Source: Mariprofundus sp. KV
GTDB taxonomy: Bacteria > Pseudomonadota > Zetaproteobacteria > Mariprofundales > Mariprofundaceae
DNA: 64,000 bases
Direction: 5' to 3'
Assembly (NCBI RefSeq): GCF_013387475.1
Contig: NZ_VWNB01000003.1
Coordinates: 124,001 to 188,000, forward strand
Shown here: positions 36,555 to 46,619 of the stretch, piece by piece
Layout: each line of letters starts with the position of its first letter
Numbering within the stretch: the first letter of the stretch is position 1
The notes under the pieces: generated by a model
What the model was told of the DNA's origin: nothing
Databases searched by the model: none
What the model saw: only the letters and a program-made list of their open reading frames with translations
Translations under genes and position numbers: made by a program

Positions 36555-37058
36555 TGCAAAGCCTATACCACCCGCGTTGGTGCAGGCCCGTTCCCGACAG
36601 AGTTGTATAATGCTGAAGGGATGTGCGATGCCGAAAATGCCGGTAAGCATATGGCAGAAAAAGGGCATGAGTTTGGTGCTACCACCGGTCGTCCGCGCCG
36701 TACCGGCTGGTTTGATGCCCCGGTTGTTCAGCACGCCGTGCGTATTAACGGTGTTACTGGTCTGGCGATTACCAAGCTGGATGTGCTCGATGGCCTTGAT
36801 GAGGTGAAACTCTGCACCGGTTATGAGCTAAATGGTGAGCTGCTGAAATCTATTCCAGCCTGCTGCTCTGAACTGGATGCAGTAACCCCGGTTTATGAGA
36901 CACTGCCGGGCTGGAGTGAGAACACCTTTGGCGCGACATCCATGGATCAGCTGCCAGCCAATGCTGTGGCACTTCTTAAGCGCATTGAATCGGTGTGTGG
37001 TTGCCCGGTGATAATGCTCTCCACAGGTCCTGATCGCAATCACATCATTCATCTCTGA
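36555..37058 (+). pseudogene. purA: 3' remnant of adenylosuccinate synthetase
   Basis: The frame reads KAYTTRVGAGPFPTEL, then HEFGATTGRPRRTGW, ITKLDVLDGLDEVKLCTGYE, PGWSENTFGATS and STGPDRNHI, which is the C-terminal third of PurA. A stop codon (36537-36539) lies in frame just upstream, and the bases between it and KAYTTRVG do not match PurA. The N-terminal two thirds, with the GTP and IMP sites and the catalytic Asp/His, are missing. About 165 codons remain without internal stops, so the loss is either recent or the fragment is retained. A terminator hairpin still follows. A full purA must exist elsewhere if the cell makes its own AMP. Confidence 0.85.
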
Positions 37059-37084
37059 TAGTAGAGAGTTTCTATAATTCATTG

Positions 37085-37119
37085 AAAAGTGTGCCGCTCT
37101 GAAAAGCGGCACACTTTTT
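37085..37119 (+). terminator. Intrinsic terminator after the purA remnant
   Basis: A 14-bp perfect stem (37085-37098 with 37105-37118) and loop of 6, then T residues. Probably the original purA terminator. Confidence 0.85.
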
Positions 37120-37164
37120 GCTGCAATATTCTAACCTGTTTGCAGGTCGGAGTGCGCTATTGAA

Positions 37165-40100
37165 ATGATCTCTTCTTATTGCAAAGAATTTGCATGTTCC
37201 AGACTGTTTAAAGCAGCTCTAATAGCATTAGGTATCCTGATGCTATTCAACCCTTTTGCGGCTCAATCCCATACAGATCACCAAGAGATTCTCGTCGGAA
37301 GTGAACTGGATTATCCCCCTTATGCTACGGTAGATAAAGATGGCAATGCCGATGGCTTCTCGGTTGACCTGATCAAGTCTGTTGCAGAAGCGGTGGGATT
37401 AAAGATCAAGTTTCAGGTCGGCCCGTGGAGTGAGGTGAAGGCCAAGCTGGAACGCGGTGAAATTGATGCTCTGCCTCTGGTAGCATACTCCACTGAACGT
37501 GAAAAATATTTCGACTTTTCCAAACCACATATTATTGGCCATGCTGTCGCTTTTGTACGAAAGGGTAGCAGTGAGTTCAAAGCCATTGATGATCTGCGTG
37601 GCAAAGAGGTGATTGTCATGCGTTCTGATTCAACGCATGAGTATGTCAAATTCAGCGCCATCACTGATAAAATCATCTTAACCGATACTCTGGCTGATGC
37701 CTTTCAGCTGCTCTCTTCAGGCAGACACGATTTTGTCATTGCCCCCAAACTCTCCGGTCTGCTGCTGTTGAATGAGTTAGGTATTAATAATGTTGAAACC
37801 TTTGGCGGACCGCTTGAGTCCTATGGTAAAGGTTACGCCTTTGCCGTTCATGAAGGTGATTCAGAGCTTCTGGCACACCTTGAACATGGTCTTGTATTGG
37901 TTAAAGCCAGTGGAGAATATGATCAAATTTATGACAAGTGGTTTGGGCATATTGATCCCCGTCAAAAGGAGCAGAGTCAGCTTATAAGGTATGCCCTGAT
38001 AGGGCTGTTTATCCTGGCATGCATTATCCTGGTCGGGTCAATCTGGAATCTGACGTTGCGTCGAAAAGTGGCGCTGAGAACGCAGGAGCTGCTGGAGAGT
38101 GAAACCCGTTTTGCTGCCACCTTTGCCGAGGCGGCGATTGGGTTGGCGCATGTGGCTCCGGACGGTTCCTGGATTCGCGTGAATCAGGCACTTTGTGATA
38201 TTGTTGGTTACAGTAATGATGAGCTGCTAAAGCTCACCTTTCAGGATATTACCCATCCCGATGACCTCAATGCTGATCTGCATTTTGTTGAGCAGATGCT
38301 GTCTGGAGAGATTCATCAATACAGCATGGAGAAGCGCTATTTCCGTAAGGATGGTTCGACTGTTTGGATTAATCTCACCGTATCACTGGTGCGTAAAGAG
38401 AGTGGCGAAGCGGACTACTTCATCTCTGCAGTTGAGGATATCTCACGCCGTAAAGCTCTGGATGCCTTGGTGGGCCAGTCCAAGGATGAGTTGGAGAGAT
38501 TCTTTGACCTTGTTCCGGATATGGTCTGTGTGGCAACACCGGATGGCTACTTCAAAAAGATTAATAACACCTGGAGCAATATTCTGGGGTATTCAGATGA
38601 AGAGCTGCTCTCCAGACCTTATGTCGAATATGTGCACCCGGAAGATAGGAAGAATACGGAGGAGGCCCAAGCTACTCTCGTTCAAGGCATAAAAGTTTTT
38701 CAATTTACCAATCGATACCGCTGCAAAGATGGAACATACAGATGGCTGGAGTGGGTCTCTGCACCGGGCTTAGATGGAACAATTTACGCGATAGCACGTG
38801 ATATTACTGAACGTCGCGAGGCTGATGAACTTGTTCTGAGAGAGCGGAATCTGGCACAGAAGTATCTTGATATTGCCGGTGTGATGATGGTGGCCCTGGA
38901 TGTTGAGGGCAATGTGACACTGATTAATCGCAAAGGCTTGGAGATTCTGGGCTTTGAAGAGCATGAGCTGCTGCATAAAAACTGGTTTGACACCTGTCTG
39001 CCGACTGATGTGGTTGAAGAGGTTAGCGCTGTATTTAAGGAAATTATCACAGGAGAGGTCCCGCCACTCTACTACTATGAGAATCCTGTAGTTACCAAAT
39101 CAGGTGAGCACAGAATCATCGCATTTCATAATACAATGATGACAAATAGTGAAGGGGAGATCATAGGCCTTCTCTCTTCCGGCGAAGATGTGACAGATCG
39201 TATCATGGCTGAAAAAACTATTCAGGCTCTGGTTGAAACAACATCACGATATGTAGGAGATGAATTTTTCAGATCATCAGTGACAACTCTGCAGCAGTGG
39301 CTGGAAGCTGACGCTGTGATTCTCAGTCGACTGGTTGATGAAGAGCATGTGCAGGCCATTGCTATGCGAGTTGGTGATAAATTTGTTGAAGACTACTCCT
39401 ATGCATTGGCCCATACGCCTTGTAAAAATGTTATTAAAGACGGCTATTGCAGCTATCCGGAAAATGCGATGCAGCTATTTCCTCAAGATGAAGATCTCAT
39501 CACGATGCAGATAGAGGGTTATATCGGTGAGCCTTTGAAGAGTAATGATGGCGAAGTTCTTGGTCTTCTCTGTGCGCTCTCAAAAAAAAGAAACCATTTT
39601 CCTGAACATGCTCAGGATGTGATGAAAATTGTTGCAGCAAGAGCTGCCAGTGAGCTTGAGCGCAGAGAGGTGACGATGAGGCTGGATAAGCTCTCTCAGG
39701 CTGTAGAGCAGGCTGGTGAAGGTGTGGTGATCACAGACAGAGAGGGAGTGATTGAGTATATCAATCCTGCTTTTAGCGAGATCACTGGCTACAGTTTTGA
39801 TGAGGTGATTGGTGAGAATCCACGCCTGTTAAAAAGTGGCAAGCATGATCGCAAATTCTATGAGTCGATGTGGGCCACATTAACTGCTGGAGAGGTGTGG
39901 CAGGGGCGGGTAACCGATAAGCGCAAGGATGGCTCGCTCTATCCGGCTCTGGTGACCATATCCCCGATTAAAAGCAGCGAGGGAGTGATTACCCATTATG
40001 TCGGGGTGCAGCAGAATCTGAAGGAGTATGAGGACCTGGAGCGCCAGTTCCATCAATCGCAGAAGATGGAGGCGATCGGTACGCTGGTTGGTGGTATTGC

Positions 40101-41196
40101 ACACGATTTTAATAATTCACTGGCTGGCATTGCAGGCAACCTCTATCTGGCGCGAGCCAAATCCGAACAGCCGGAGGTGCTGGCTAAACTTGAGAGTGCA
40201 GAGAAGCTGGCATTCTCTGCGGCGGGCACAATCCAGCAGTTGCTCACCTTCTCACGCAAGGGTGTTGTAAATATGAGCGTGTTTACGCTGGCTCCTTTCC
40301 TGAAAGAGGTGATTAAGCTGCATCGCATCTCGATTCCGGAGAGTATCACTCTGCATCAGCAGCTTGATGATCTTGGCTTAAAGGTGCGTGGCGATCTCAA
40401 TCAGCTGCAGCAGGTGATCCTGAATCTGACTAATAATGCCCGTGATGCAGTTGAAGGTGTAGAGAACCCACAGATTACGATTGCTTTGACGCAAGAGAAA
40501 ATTGCTGAACCCGAAAAGGCAGTGCGCGGTCAGCTTAAGGGGGGTGAATATGCCTGCATCCGTGTGATAGATAATGGTTGTGGGATCGCTGCTGAAGATC
40601 GAGCGCACATTTTTGAACCGTTTTTTACAACCAAGGAGGAGGGCAAGGGTACAGGGCTTGGTCTGGCAATGGTTTACGGTGCTGTGAAGACGCATAATGG
40701 CTGGATTTATACCACGCCGGGTGAAGACGGTGTGGGAACTATCATGCAAATCTATCTGCCACTGGTTCACCAGAAGGCAGAGCAGGCGTTGGATTATGGC
40801 GAAGATACCGTAGTTGAAGGCAGGGGCGAAAGGATTCTGCTTGTTGATGATAATGAGGATGTGCTGAATGTTGGCAAGGATGTGCTTGAGGGGCTGAATT
40901 ACAGGGTTCTTATGGCAAAAGATGGACTGGAGGCAGTAGCGCTCTACAGCGCCGATCCAGATAAGATTGATCTGCTAATTCTTGATGTTGTGATGCCGGG
41001 CATGGGTGGCTTTGAAGCATTGAAACAGATTCGCCAGATCAATCCGGATGTAAAAGCACTGTTTGCAACCGGTTATAACAAGGCCAGTGCAGAGGCTGAT
41101 GATGAGGCATTTAAAGATGAGATGATTATCTCCAAACCTTTTGCTATCTCAGCGTTGAGTCAGCTGATCAGAGAGCAGCTGGATGCCAGGCCATGA
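37165..41196 (+). CDS. Large hybrid histidine kinase with periplasmic solute-binding sensor (SBP3-TM-PAS-GAF-PAS-HisKA-HATPase-REC)
   Basis: 1343 residues. A hydrophobic N-terminal segment (about 15-32) leads into a family-3 solute-binding domain (about 42-262; [38 protein letters not shown]). A membrane segment lies at about 272-293. Three PAS domains (about 305-430, 440-555, 565-685), a GAF-like domain (690-830, Cys in [16 protein letters not shown]) and a fourth PAS (835-955) follow. The kinase core has GIAHDFNN with His980 and [13 protein letters not shown]; the receiver has Asp1274 in LILDVVMPG. The likely stimulus is a small periplasmic solute such as an amino acid. No regulator gene is adjacent. 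Confidence 0.9.
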   Translation: MISSYCKEFACSRLFKAALIALGILMLFNPFAAQSHTDHQEILVGSELDYPPYATVDKDGNADGFSVDLIKSVAEAVGLKIKFQVGPWSEVKAKLERGEIDALPLVAYSTEREKYFDFSKPHIIGHAVAFVRKGSSEFKAIDDLRGKEVIVMRSDSTHEYVKFSAITDKIILTDTLADAFQLLSSGRHDFVIAPKLSGLLLLNELGINNVETFGGPLESYGKGYAFAVHEGDSELLAHLEHGLVLVKASGEYDQIYDKWFGHIDPRQKEQSQLIRYALIGLFILACIILVGSIWNLTLRRKVALRTQELLESETRFAATFAEAAIGLAHVAPDGSWIRVNQALCDIVGYSNDELLKLTFQDITHPDDLNADLHFVEQMLSGEIHQYSMEKRYFRKDGSTVWINLTVSLVRKESGEADYFISAVEDISRRKALDALVGQSKDELERFFDLVPDMVCVATPDGYFKKINNTWSNILGYSDEELLSRPYVEYVHPEDRKNTEEAQATLVQGIKVFQFTNRYRCKDGTYRWLEWVSAPGLDGTIYAIARDITERREADELVLRERNLAQKYLDIAGVMMVALDVEGNVTLINRKGLEILGFEEHELLHKNWFDTCLPTDVVEEVSAVFKEIITGEVPPLYYYENPVVTKSGEHRIIAFHNTMMTNSEGEIIGLLSSGEDVTDRIMAEKTIQALVETTSRYVGDEFFRSSVTTLQQWLEADAVILSRLVDEEHVQAIAMRVGDKFVEDYSYALAHTPCKNVIKDGYCSYPENAMQLFPQDEDLITMQIEGYIGEPLKSNDGEVLGLLCALSKKRNHFPEHAQDVMKIVAARAASELERREVTMRLDKLSQAVEQAGEGVVITDREGVIEYINPAFSEITGYSFDEVIGENPRLLKSGKHDRKFYESMWATLTAGEVWQGRVTDKRKDGSLYPALVTISPIKSSEGVITHYVGVQQNLKEYEDLERQFHQSQKMEAIGTLVGGIAHDFNNSLAGIAGNLYLARAKSEQPEVLAKLESAEKLAFSAAGTIQQLLTFSRKGVVNMSVFTLAPFLKEVIKLHRISIPESITLHQQLDDLGLKVRGDLNQLQQVILNLTNNARDAVEGVENPQITIALTQEKIAEPEKAVRGQLKGGEYACIRVIDNGCGIAAEDRAHIFEPFFTTKEEGKGTGLGLAMVYGAVKTHNGWIYTTPGEDGVGTIMQIYLPLVHQKAEQALDYGEDTVVEGRGERILLVDDNEDVLNVGKDVLEGLNYRVLMAKDGLEAVALYSADPDKIDLLILDVVMPGMGGFEALKQIRQINPDVKALFATGYNKASAEADDEAFKDEMIISKPFAISALSQLIREQLDARP

Positions 41197-41279
41197 GGCC
41201 GTGAATGACTTTTTGAGCCAACGCGTGGTATGATGCATCTGTTTGGATGCTGAACCGATAAAGCAGCATCGGAGGTGAT

Positions 41280-42137
41280 ATGAGGTTAGATGCCAGGTCA
41301 TCAAAAAAAGCCTTTTCTCAGCAGAAACATGCGAGCCCTTTTCGTAATGTTCTCAATACCATGCTATTTGATGTGCACAGCAAAACCGGGCGTACTGTAA
41401 ACCTGAATATCACCATACTGATTGTTGTCAGCGTGCTGATTTCCATGATGGGTACCATGCCTGATCTTGAGCAGGCGTGGGTTGAACGAATCCAGCAGCT
41501 TGAAATGATTGTTACAGGCCTCTTTGCCATTGAGTTTGCGGCACGCTGTTATGCAGCCAGAAGTGCCCGCGCCTATATCTTCAGCTTTTACGGAATTGTT
41601 GATCTGCTGTCGATCCTTCCCATGCTACTGATTGGCGATCCCAATGTTGCAATCAGAATGCTGAGAGTTTTGCGTCTGCTTAAACTGGTGCGTTACCTGC
41701 GTGCCATGCGTCTGTTTATATCAAGCATGCGCGATACGATGGAGATGCTGCTGATGGTGTTCGGTTGTATTGCACTGGGAGCAATTCTGGCTGGTAACCT
41801 GATCTACACCATAGAGCCTGAAACATTTAAAAGTGCTTTTGAAGGTGCCTGGTGGGGTATTGTGACGATGACGACGGTGGGCTATGGCGATGTGGTTCCT
41901 AACACGCTTGCCGGACGCGTTGTCGCAATTTGCCTGATGGTGGTTGGTATCTGTATGTTTGCGGCAGTCACCGGTGTGGTTTCGATAAAAATTGCCCGCG
42001 CTGTCCATCATGGTGTGAAGTGCCAGAGCTGCGAAAAATCAATGGCTCCTGAGTTCCGTTACTGCCCTCACTGTGGCTATAAACAGCTGGATGAGGATGA
42101 GGACGATATGGATGCTGAGGATAAAGAGAGAGAGTAA
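41280..42137 (+). CDS. Voltage-gated-type potassium channel with zinc-ribbon tail
   Basis: 285 residues with six membrane segments. The S4-like segment carries regularly spaced basic residues (RMLRVLRLLKLVRYLRAMR), the pore helix and filter read WWGIVTMTTVGYGDVVPNT, and S6 follows. A short cytoplasmic tail contains CQSCEKS and CPHCGYKQL, a four-Cys zinc ribbon, then a very acidic end. Many bacterial channels have RCK domains there instead; the ribbon is an unusual addition. GGAGG precedes the ATG. It lies 83 bases after the large kinase gene on the same strand. Confidence 0.9.
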   Translation: MRLDARSSKKAFSQQKHASPFRNVLNTMLFDVHSKTGRTVNLNITILIVVSVLISMMGTMPDLEQAWVERIQQLEMIVTGLFAIEFAARCYAARSARAYIFSFYGIVDLLSILPMLLIGDPNVAIRMLRVLRLLKLVRYLRAMRLFISSMRDTMEMLLMVFGCIALGAILAGNLIYTIEPETFKSAFEGAWWGIVTMTTVGYGDVVPNTLAGRVVAICLMVVGICMFAAVTGVVSIKIARAVHHGVKCQSCEKSMAPEFRYCPHCGYKQLDEDEDDMDAEDKERE

Positions 42138-42148
42138 CTCTTCAGCTT

Positions 42149-44020
42149 TTATAAAACCTGTATCTCACTGTCGGGCTCATCTTTGAGCATGCCTTCCTGA
42201 TACCGAACTACCTGATTGCGGCCTGTATTTTTAGCGACATAGAGCGCTGTGTCGGCCAGATGGATACATTGATCCAGATCATCAGAATCATCCGAGTAGA
42301 TGGCGACACCGATGGAGAGTGTTTTGTTGAATGCAGATGATTCAGCACTGAACTGATTCTCTTCAAGTGTGCGTCGAATGCGTTCAGCAATCTCCAGTGT
42401 TTTAGCCTCTTCGGCATCAGTAATGATGACCAGAAACTCTTCACCACCATATCGGATGACATAATCTGAGAGGCGCACTGCTTTAGTGAGTATCTTGGCC
42501 GTGCCGATCAGAACAGTATCACCAACCTTGTGCCCATAGGTGTCATTGGTATCTTTGAAAAAATCGACATCGCACATCAGCAGGCCGATCTTCTTTTTAC
42601 TGCGCTGGGCTGAAGCAATCAGCCGTGATTTGAATTGATCAAGGAAACGGCGGTTATAAAGATCAGTCATCGGATCCTTGAGAGTCGATGCATGCAACAC
42701 CTCTGTGAGGCGCTTGGACTCAATCACCGGCGAAGCTTCACTGAAGTAAGTACGGATAAACGGCAGCTTCTTTTTGATCTCTGCGGCTTCACTATCCTCA
42801 TGGATGATTTGCAACACAACCCCGATACGCCCACCCTGCATCAGCGGGATGCAGAAGTGGTGCAGATGAATCTCATCTTTGGAGCAGATGCGGTTACCGG
42901 CAAATGAGGTGCAGATATTCTCCTCCTCTTCAGAATTAACATCGTGGGCAGTTCTGCAGGCTCTGCATGCAGACGAATCGACATTGACCTCAGGGTTGCA
43001 CCAGAGCATTTGCTCTTCCGGAAGTCCATGCGCATAGATCAGTTTCATCAGCTGTTTGTCATGGTTCACTTCATAGAGTGAAAAGCGTTTGATCTGGAAG
43101 GTGTCTGTGAGTGCCTGAAAAATGCGTTCATAGACATCACCAAGGTTGCGATCCTCTTCAATAGTCTGTTTAAAGCGTACGGCACCCACCATAGTTTTTA
43201 CCGAGTCCACCGTACGGGTGAGCAGGTTACCCTCACCAGTTGTGATGCTGTGAACCTCCATCGATTCGACCTCTTTGATAATGGTGCCAAAACTCTGCTC
43301 CAGCGTATCCATGAGGTGATTGGTTTGGGTTGCTACCTGACCCAGTTCATCATTGCGACCCTCTTCCATTCTTCCTGAAAAGTTGCCCTCCTTGGCATGG
43401 GCAACCACATCACGCATCGATGTGGCGGTGGCAACGATAGGCATGAGTAGTTGTCTTAAAACATAACCGAGCAGAATGGCGAAGACTATAAATGCAGCAA
43501 TGAGAACATAGGTTGAGGATAAGGCAGTGGCACGCTGATCTGTAAGATCCAGTTCGATATTCACCAGACCGAGCAGTGTACCTTCGTTGACGTCGTGGCA
43601 CTGCAGGCATGTTTTTTCAGCGTAGTAGGGGGTGATGTACTGGTATTTTACACCCTCGGCCGTTTCGATCATGCGATCATTTGAAGTGCCGGTTCTCAGG
43701 GCTATTTTTTCTGCATCATTGGGCTCATGAGTCCCTTTGCCGTACTGCTTCTCTGTCGCCTGCGTGCGCACGATGCGGATTTCATGCAGATCGGCAATAT
43801 GACTTCTAATATGTTTTTCCAATGCCTCATGATCGTAGTCGCCAGCAAGAAAGCTCAGTAGTAGTTCATTGCGAGCCAGTTCAGATGCCATCTCTCCATG
43901 TTCTCTCTCATTCTCCAGTGAAGTGGAGCGGAAGGAGAGCAGTGATACACCGGCCAGCATCACCACCATGGCCAGTGTGGATAGCAGAATAAGAATAGAA
44001 ACTTTGGTCCGAATGCGCAT
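42149..44020 (-). CDS. Diguanylate cyclase with periplasmic CxxCH haem-type sensor domain
   Basis: 623 residues. A first membrane segment (about 8-28) precedes a periplasmic domain of about 145 residues that contains CLQCH (Cys138, Cys141, His142) in the DUF3365/Tll0287-like setting. A second membrane segment and a HAMP-like linker follow (about 172-245), then a GAF-like region with a Cys cluster (SACRACRTAHD, ENICTSF, NRICSKDE) around residues 345-400. The C-terminal cyclase has RYGGEEF (GGEEF at 525-529) and an RLSD inhibitory site 5 residues before it. It should make cyclic di-GMP in response to a haem- or redox-linked cue. Confidence 0.88.
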   Translation of the reverse strand: MRIRTKVSILILLSTLAMVVMLAGVSLLSFRSTSLENEREHGEMASELARNELLLSFLAGDYDHEALEKHIRSHIADLHEIRIVRTQATEKQYGKGTHEPNDAEKIALRTGTSNDRMIETAEGVKYQYITPYYAEKTCLQCHDVNEGTLLGLVNIELDLTDQRATALSSTYVLIAAFIVFAILLGYVLRQLLMPIVATATSMRDVVAHAKEGNFSGRMEEGRNDELGQVATQTNHLMDTLEQSFGTIIKEVESMEVHSITTGEGNLLTRTVDSVKTMVGAVRFKQTIEEDRNLGDVYERIFQALTDTFQIKRFSLYEVNHDKQLMKLIYAHGLPEEQMLWCNPEVNVDSSACRACRTAHDVNSEEEENICTSFAGNRICSKDEIHLHHFCIPLMQGGRIGVVLQIIHEDSEAAEIKKKLPFIRTYFSEASPVIESKRLTEVLHASTLKDPMTDLYNRRFLDQFKSRLIASAQRSKKKIGLLMCDVDFFKDTNDTYGHKVGDTVLIGTAKILTKAVRLSDYVIRYGGEEFLVIITDAEEAKTLEIAERIRRTLEENQFSAESSAFNKTLSIGVAIYSDDSDDLDQCIHLADTALYVAKNTGRNQVVRYQEGMLKDEPDSEIQVL

Positions 44021-44261
44021 ATATTCACCCCGTTGAATATGACCTGATTCACTTTTATACGCATAAATCGGGCCAACTTAATGGTGATTCAGTCACGCTA
44101 ACTCAACTGAAGCGAAGCGTTTAAGACAAATCTATGGAATGGGTGTCAGAGCTTTATCGAAGAGACGCTCTTACTAGTGAGGTCGGTCACAGTTGATGCA
44201 TGTCAGGAGGTTAGTTTTAGTGCTGTGGATAAAGTGACGTTGTTTCAAAGGAGTAGATGTT

Positions 44262-44366
44262 ATGATTGAAAAACAGGTTGAAAACGAAAAAATGAACGCG
44301 AAAGCTGATCAGAACGACACGCGTCAGACCATTTACCCGTTTCCTCGTCCGCTGTTTGCCAAATAA
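44262..44366 (+). CDS. Small 34-residue protein, unrecognised
   Basis: A short frame starting with ATG preceded by AAAGGAG at 9 bases, one of the best ribosome sites in the window. The N-terminal half is charged (EKQVENEKMNAKADQNDT) and the end is TIYPFPRPLFAK, rich in Pro and aromatics. It has no signal peptide or membrane segment. It lies in the gap between the diverging cyclase gene and the convergent ygiQ. The strong site and clean stop argue for a real gene, but I know no homologue. Confidence 0.5.
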   Translation: MIEKQVENEKMNAKADQNDTRQTIYPFPRPLFAK

Positions 44367-44376
44367 CAGTTAAGAT

Positions 44377-46479
44377 TTAACGTCTCCTCACGCGCCTTTT
44401 ATGCAACGGGCGCTGAGGTTTTGCAGCTGATGACCCTCCTGCCTCATGCCTCCTCATCGAAGTGGATGGGATCAGCTGATCCGGGCCGTTACCGATAAGA
44501 TCGGTGCGGCCCATTTTTTTGAGTGCTTCACGCAGTAGCGGCCAGTTTTCAGGATCGTGATAACGCAGAAAAGCCTTGTGCAGATCACGCTGTTTTTTGC
44601 GTTTGGGTGTGAAGACCTTTTCACTTTTGTTGCTTATTTTGCGCAACGGATTTCTCTCCGAATAATACATCGCACTGGCTGTAGCCATGGGTGATGGCAG
44701 GAAAGCCTGCACCTGATCAGGCCTGAACTGGTTGGCTTTCAGCCATAGCGCCAGATTAAGCATATCCTCATCACTTGTGCCCGGATGGGCGGCGATAAAG
44801 TAGGGGATGAGATACTGTTTTTTGCCGGCCCGCTTTGATGCGGCTTCAAACATCTTTTTGAAGCGGTCAAAGCTGCCGATACCCGGTTTCATCATCTTGT
44901 TGAGCGGGCCCTCTTCAGTGTGTTCCGGCGCAATTTTCAGATACCCCCCGACATGATAGGTGGCCAGCTCCTCAATATACTCCGGTGATTCAACCGCCAG
45001 ATCATAGCGCAGCCCCGATGCGATAAAGATGCGTTTAATGCCGCGAAGGGAGCGCGCCCTGCGGTAGAGCCTGATCAGAGGGGTATGGTCGGTATTGAGG
45101 TTTTTGCATATGCCTGGAAAGACACAGGATGGTTTGCGGCAGGCCGCCTCAATCTCTTTCGACTTGCAGGCCAGCCGATACATATTGGCAGTAGGTCCGC
45201 CCAGATCGGAGATGGTGCCGGCAAAACCCGGTGTTTTATCACGAATCTCTTCGATCTCATGGATGATCGAATCTTCAGAGCGGCTCTGGATGATGCGCCC
45301 CTCATGCTCGGTGATTGAGCAGAAGGTACAGCCCCCAAAGCAGCCGCGCATGATGTTCACGGAGTGTTTGATCATGTCATAGGCTGGAATTCTACGGTTT
45401 CCATAACTCTGGTGCGGTGTGCGTGAGTAGGGCAGTCCGAACACAAAATCCATTTCACCGGTGCTCAGCGGGATAGGGGGAGGATTAAGCCAGACATCCC
45501 GATTGCCATGGCGTTGCACCAGCGCCCGCGCATTGCCCGGATTGGTCTCCAGATGCATCAGACGGGAGGCGTGGGCGTAGAGAACCGGACTCTCTTTGAC
45601 CTCTTCATATGAGGGGAGGCGAATCACTGTGTTGGCACTCTCCAGTGAGCGGGACATCAGACGCAGCGGTTCTGCCTCATCCTGAGTCGCACAGGCCTGT
45701 GTGGCACTATCTTTCATGGCATAAGGGTCAGGGTGCTCAATTAGCTTGCCCGGCGTGTCCAGTTCACGTGAGTCGATCTCATGCCAGCCATCGGGAATCG
45801 TGTTGCGCATGATGGCTGTGCCGCGCAGATCGGTAATCTCTTTGACCGAGTCACCACCAGCTAATCTATGTGCGACCTCGATGATCTGAGACTCAGCATT
45901 ACCAAAAACCAGCATGTCCGCTTTGGAGTCAGGCAGAACGGAGCGGCGAACCGTGTCTGACCAGTAGTCGTAGTGGGCGATACGGCGCAGGCTGGCCTCA
46001 ATACTACCGATAATCACCGGCACACCTTTAAAGGCTTCGCGGCAGCGCTGGGCATAGACGGTAACGGCCCTATCCGGCCGTTTGCCTGCTACGCCATCCG
46101 GGGTATAGGCATCATCAGAGCGGATACGGCGCTCGGATGTGTAGTGATTGACCATCGAATCCATATTGCCGGCAGTCACACCGAAAAAGAGGTTCGGCGC
46201 ACCGAGCGTGCGGAATGCATCAGCAGATTTCCAGTCCGGTTGAGAGATAATGCCAACCCGAAAGCCCTGCGCCTCGAGTACACGGCCAATCACAGCCATG
46301 CCAAAGCTAGGGTGATCGATATAGGCATCACCGGTTACGATGATGATGTCGCAACTATCCCAACCCAATTGATCCATCTCGGCTCTGCTCATAGGGAGTT
46401 GCTGAGCAGGGGTAAGCTCAGACCGATATTTCGGCCAACTCAGAATCGAGCGTTTGTGAGTTTTCTGCTCTTTGGTCAT
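44377..46479 (-). CDS. ygiQ: YgiQ family radical SAM protein (UPF0313)
   Basis: 700 residues closely following E. coli YgiQ. The N-terminal B12-like domain has [20 protein letters not shown], and the radical SAM cluster motif CFGGCTFC lies in [20 protein letters not shown]. Further stretches are [16 protein letters not shown] and [21 protein letters not shown] basic C-terminal tail follows. The exact reaction is unknown in the literature I recall. It stands alone on the minus strand. Confidence 0.95.
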   Translation of the reverse strand: MTKEQKTHKRSILSWPKYRSELTPAQQLPMSRAEMDQLGWDSCDIIIVTGDAYIDHPSFGMAVIGRVLEAQGFRVGIISQPDWKSADAFRTLGAPNLFFGVTAGNMDSMVNHYTSERRIRSDDAYTPDGVAGKRPDRAVTVYAQRCREAFKGVPVIIGSIEASLRRIAHYDYWSDTVRRSVLPDSKADMLVFGNAESQIIEVAHRLAGGDSVKEITDLRGTAIMRNTIPDGWHEIDSRELDTPGKLIEHPDPYAMKDSATQACATQDEAEPLRLMSRSLESANTVIRLPSYEEVKESPVLYAHASRLMHLETNPGNARALVQRHGNRDVWLNPPPIPLSTGEMDFVFGLPYSRTPHQSYGNRRIPAYDMIKHSVNIMRGCFGGCTFCSITEHEGRIIQSRSEDSIIHEIEEIRDKTPGFAGTISDLGGPTANMYRLACKSKEIEAACRKPSCVFPGICKNLNTDHTPLIRLYRRARSLRGIKRIFIASGLRYDLAVESPEYIEELATYHVGGYLKIAPEHTEEGPLNKMMKPGIGSFDRFKKMFEAASKRAGKKQYLIPYFIAAHPGTSDEDMLNLALWLKANQFRPDQVQAFLPSPMATASAMYYSERNPLRKISNKSEKVFTPKRKKQRDLHKAFLRYHDPENWPLLREALKKMGRTDLIGNGPDQLIPSTSMRRHEAGGSSAAKPQRPLHKRRVRRR

Positions 46480-46619
46480 GGCCGCATCCTATCAGTCAAA
46501 GCCGGTTGATGCTTATATCGAAAGTTGTGCCTATTCGATGTTCTGAGTTGCTTTTAAATTTAACTGGTTTTTAATCACAGGGTGGCCAAAATCGCATCCA
46601 TCAAAGTGATGGAGTTACA

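Noticed and set aside
36505-36807. Alternative plus-strand frame overlapping the purA remnant
   Set aside because: The overlapping frame has no ribosome site or family resemblance, whereas the other frame shows continuous PurA motifs.
44262-46479. Small peptide plus radical SAM gene as a ribosomal peptide (RiPP) cluster
   Set aside because: The radical SAM gene is ygiQ, a widespread stand-alone gene, and it is convergent with the small frame; no transporter or other maturation gene is near.
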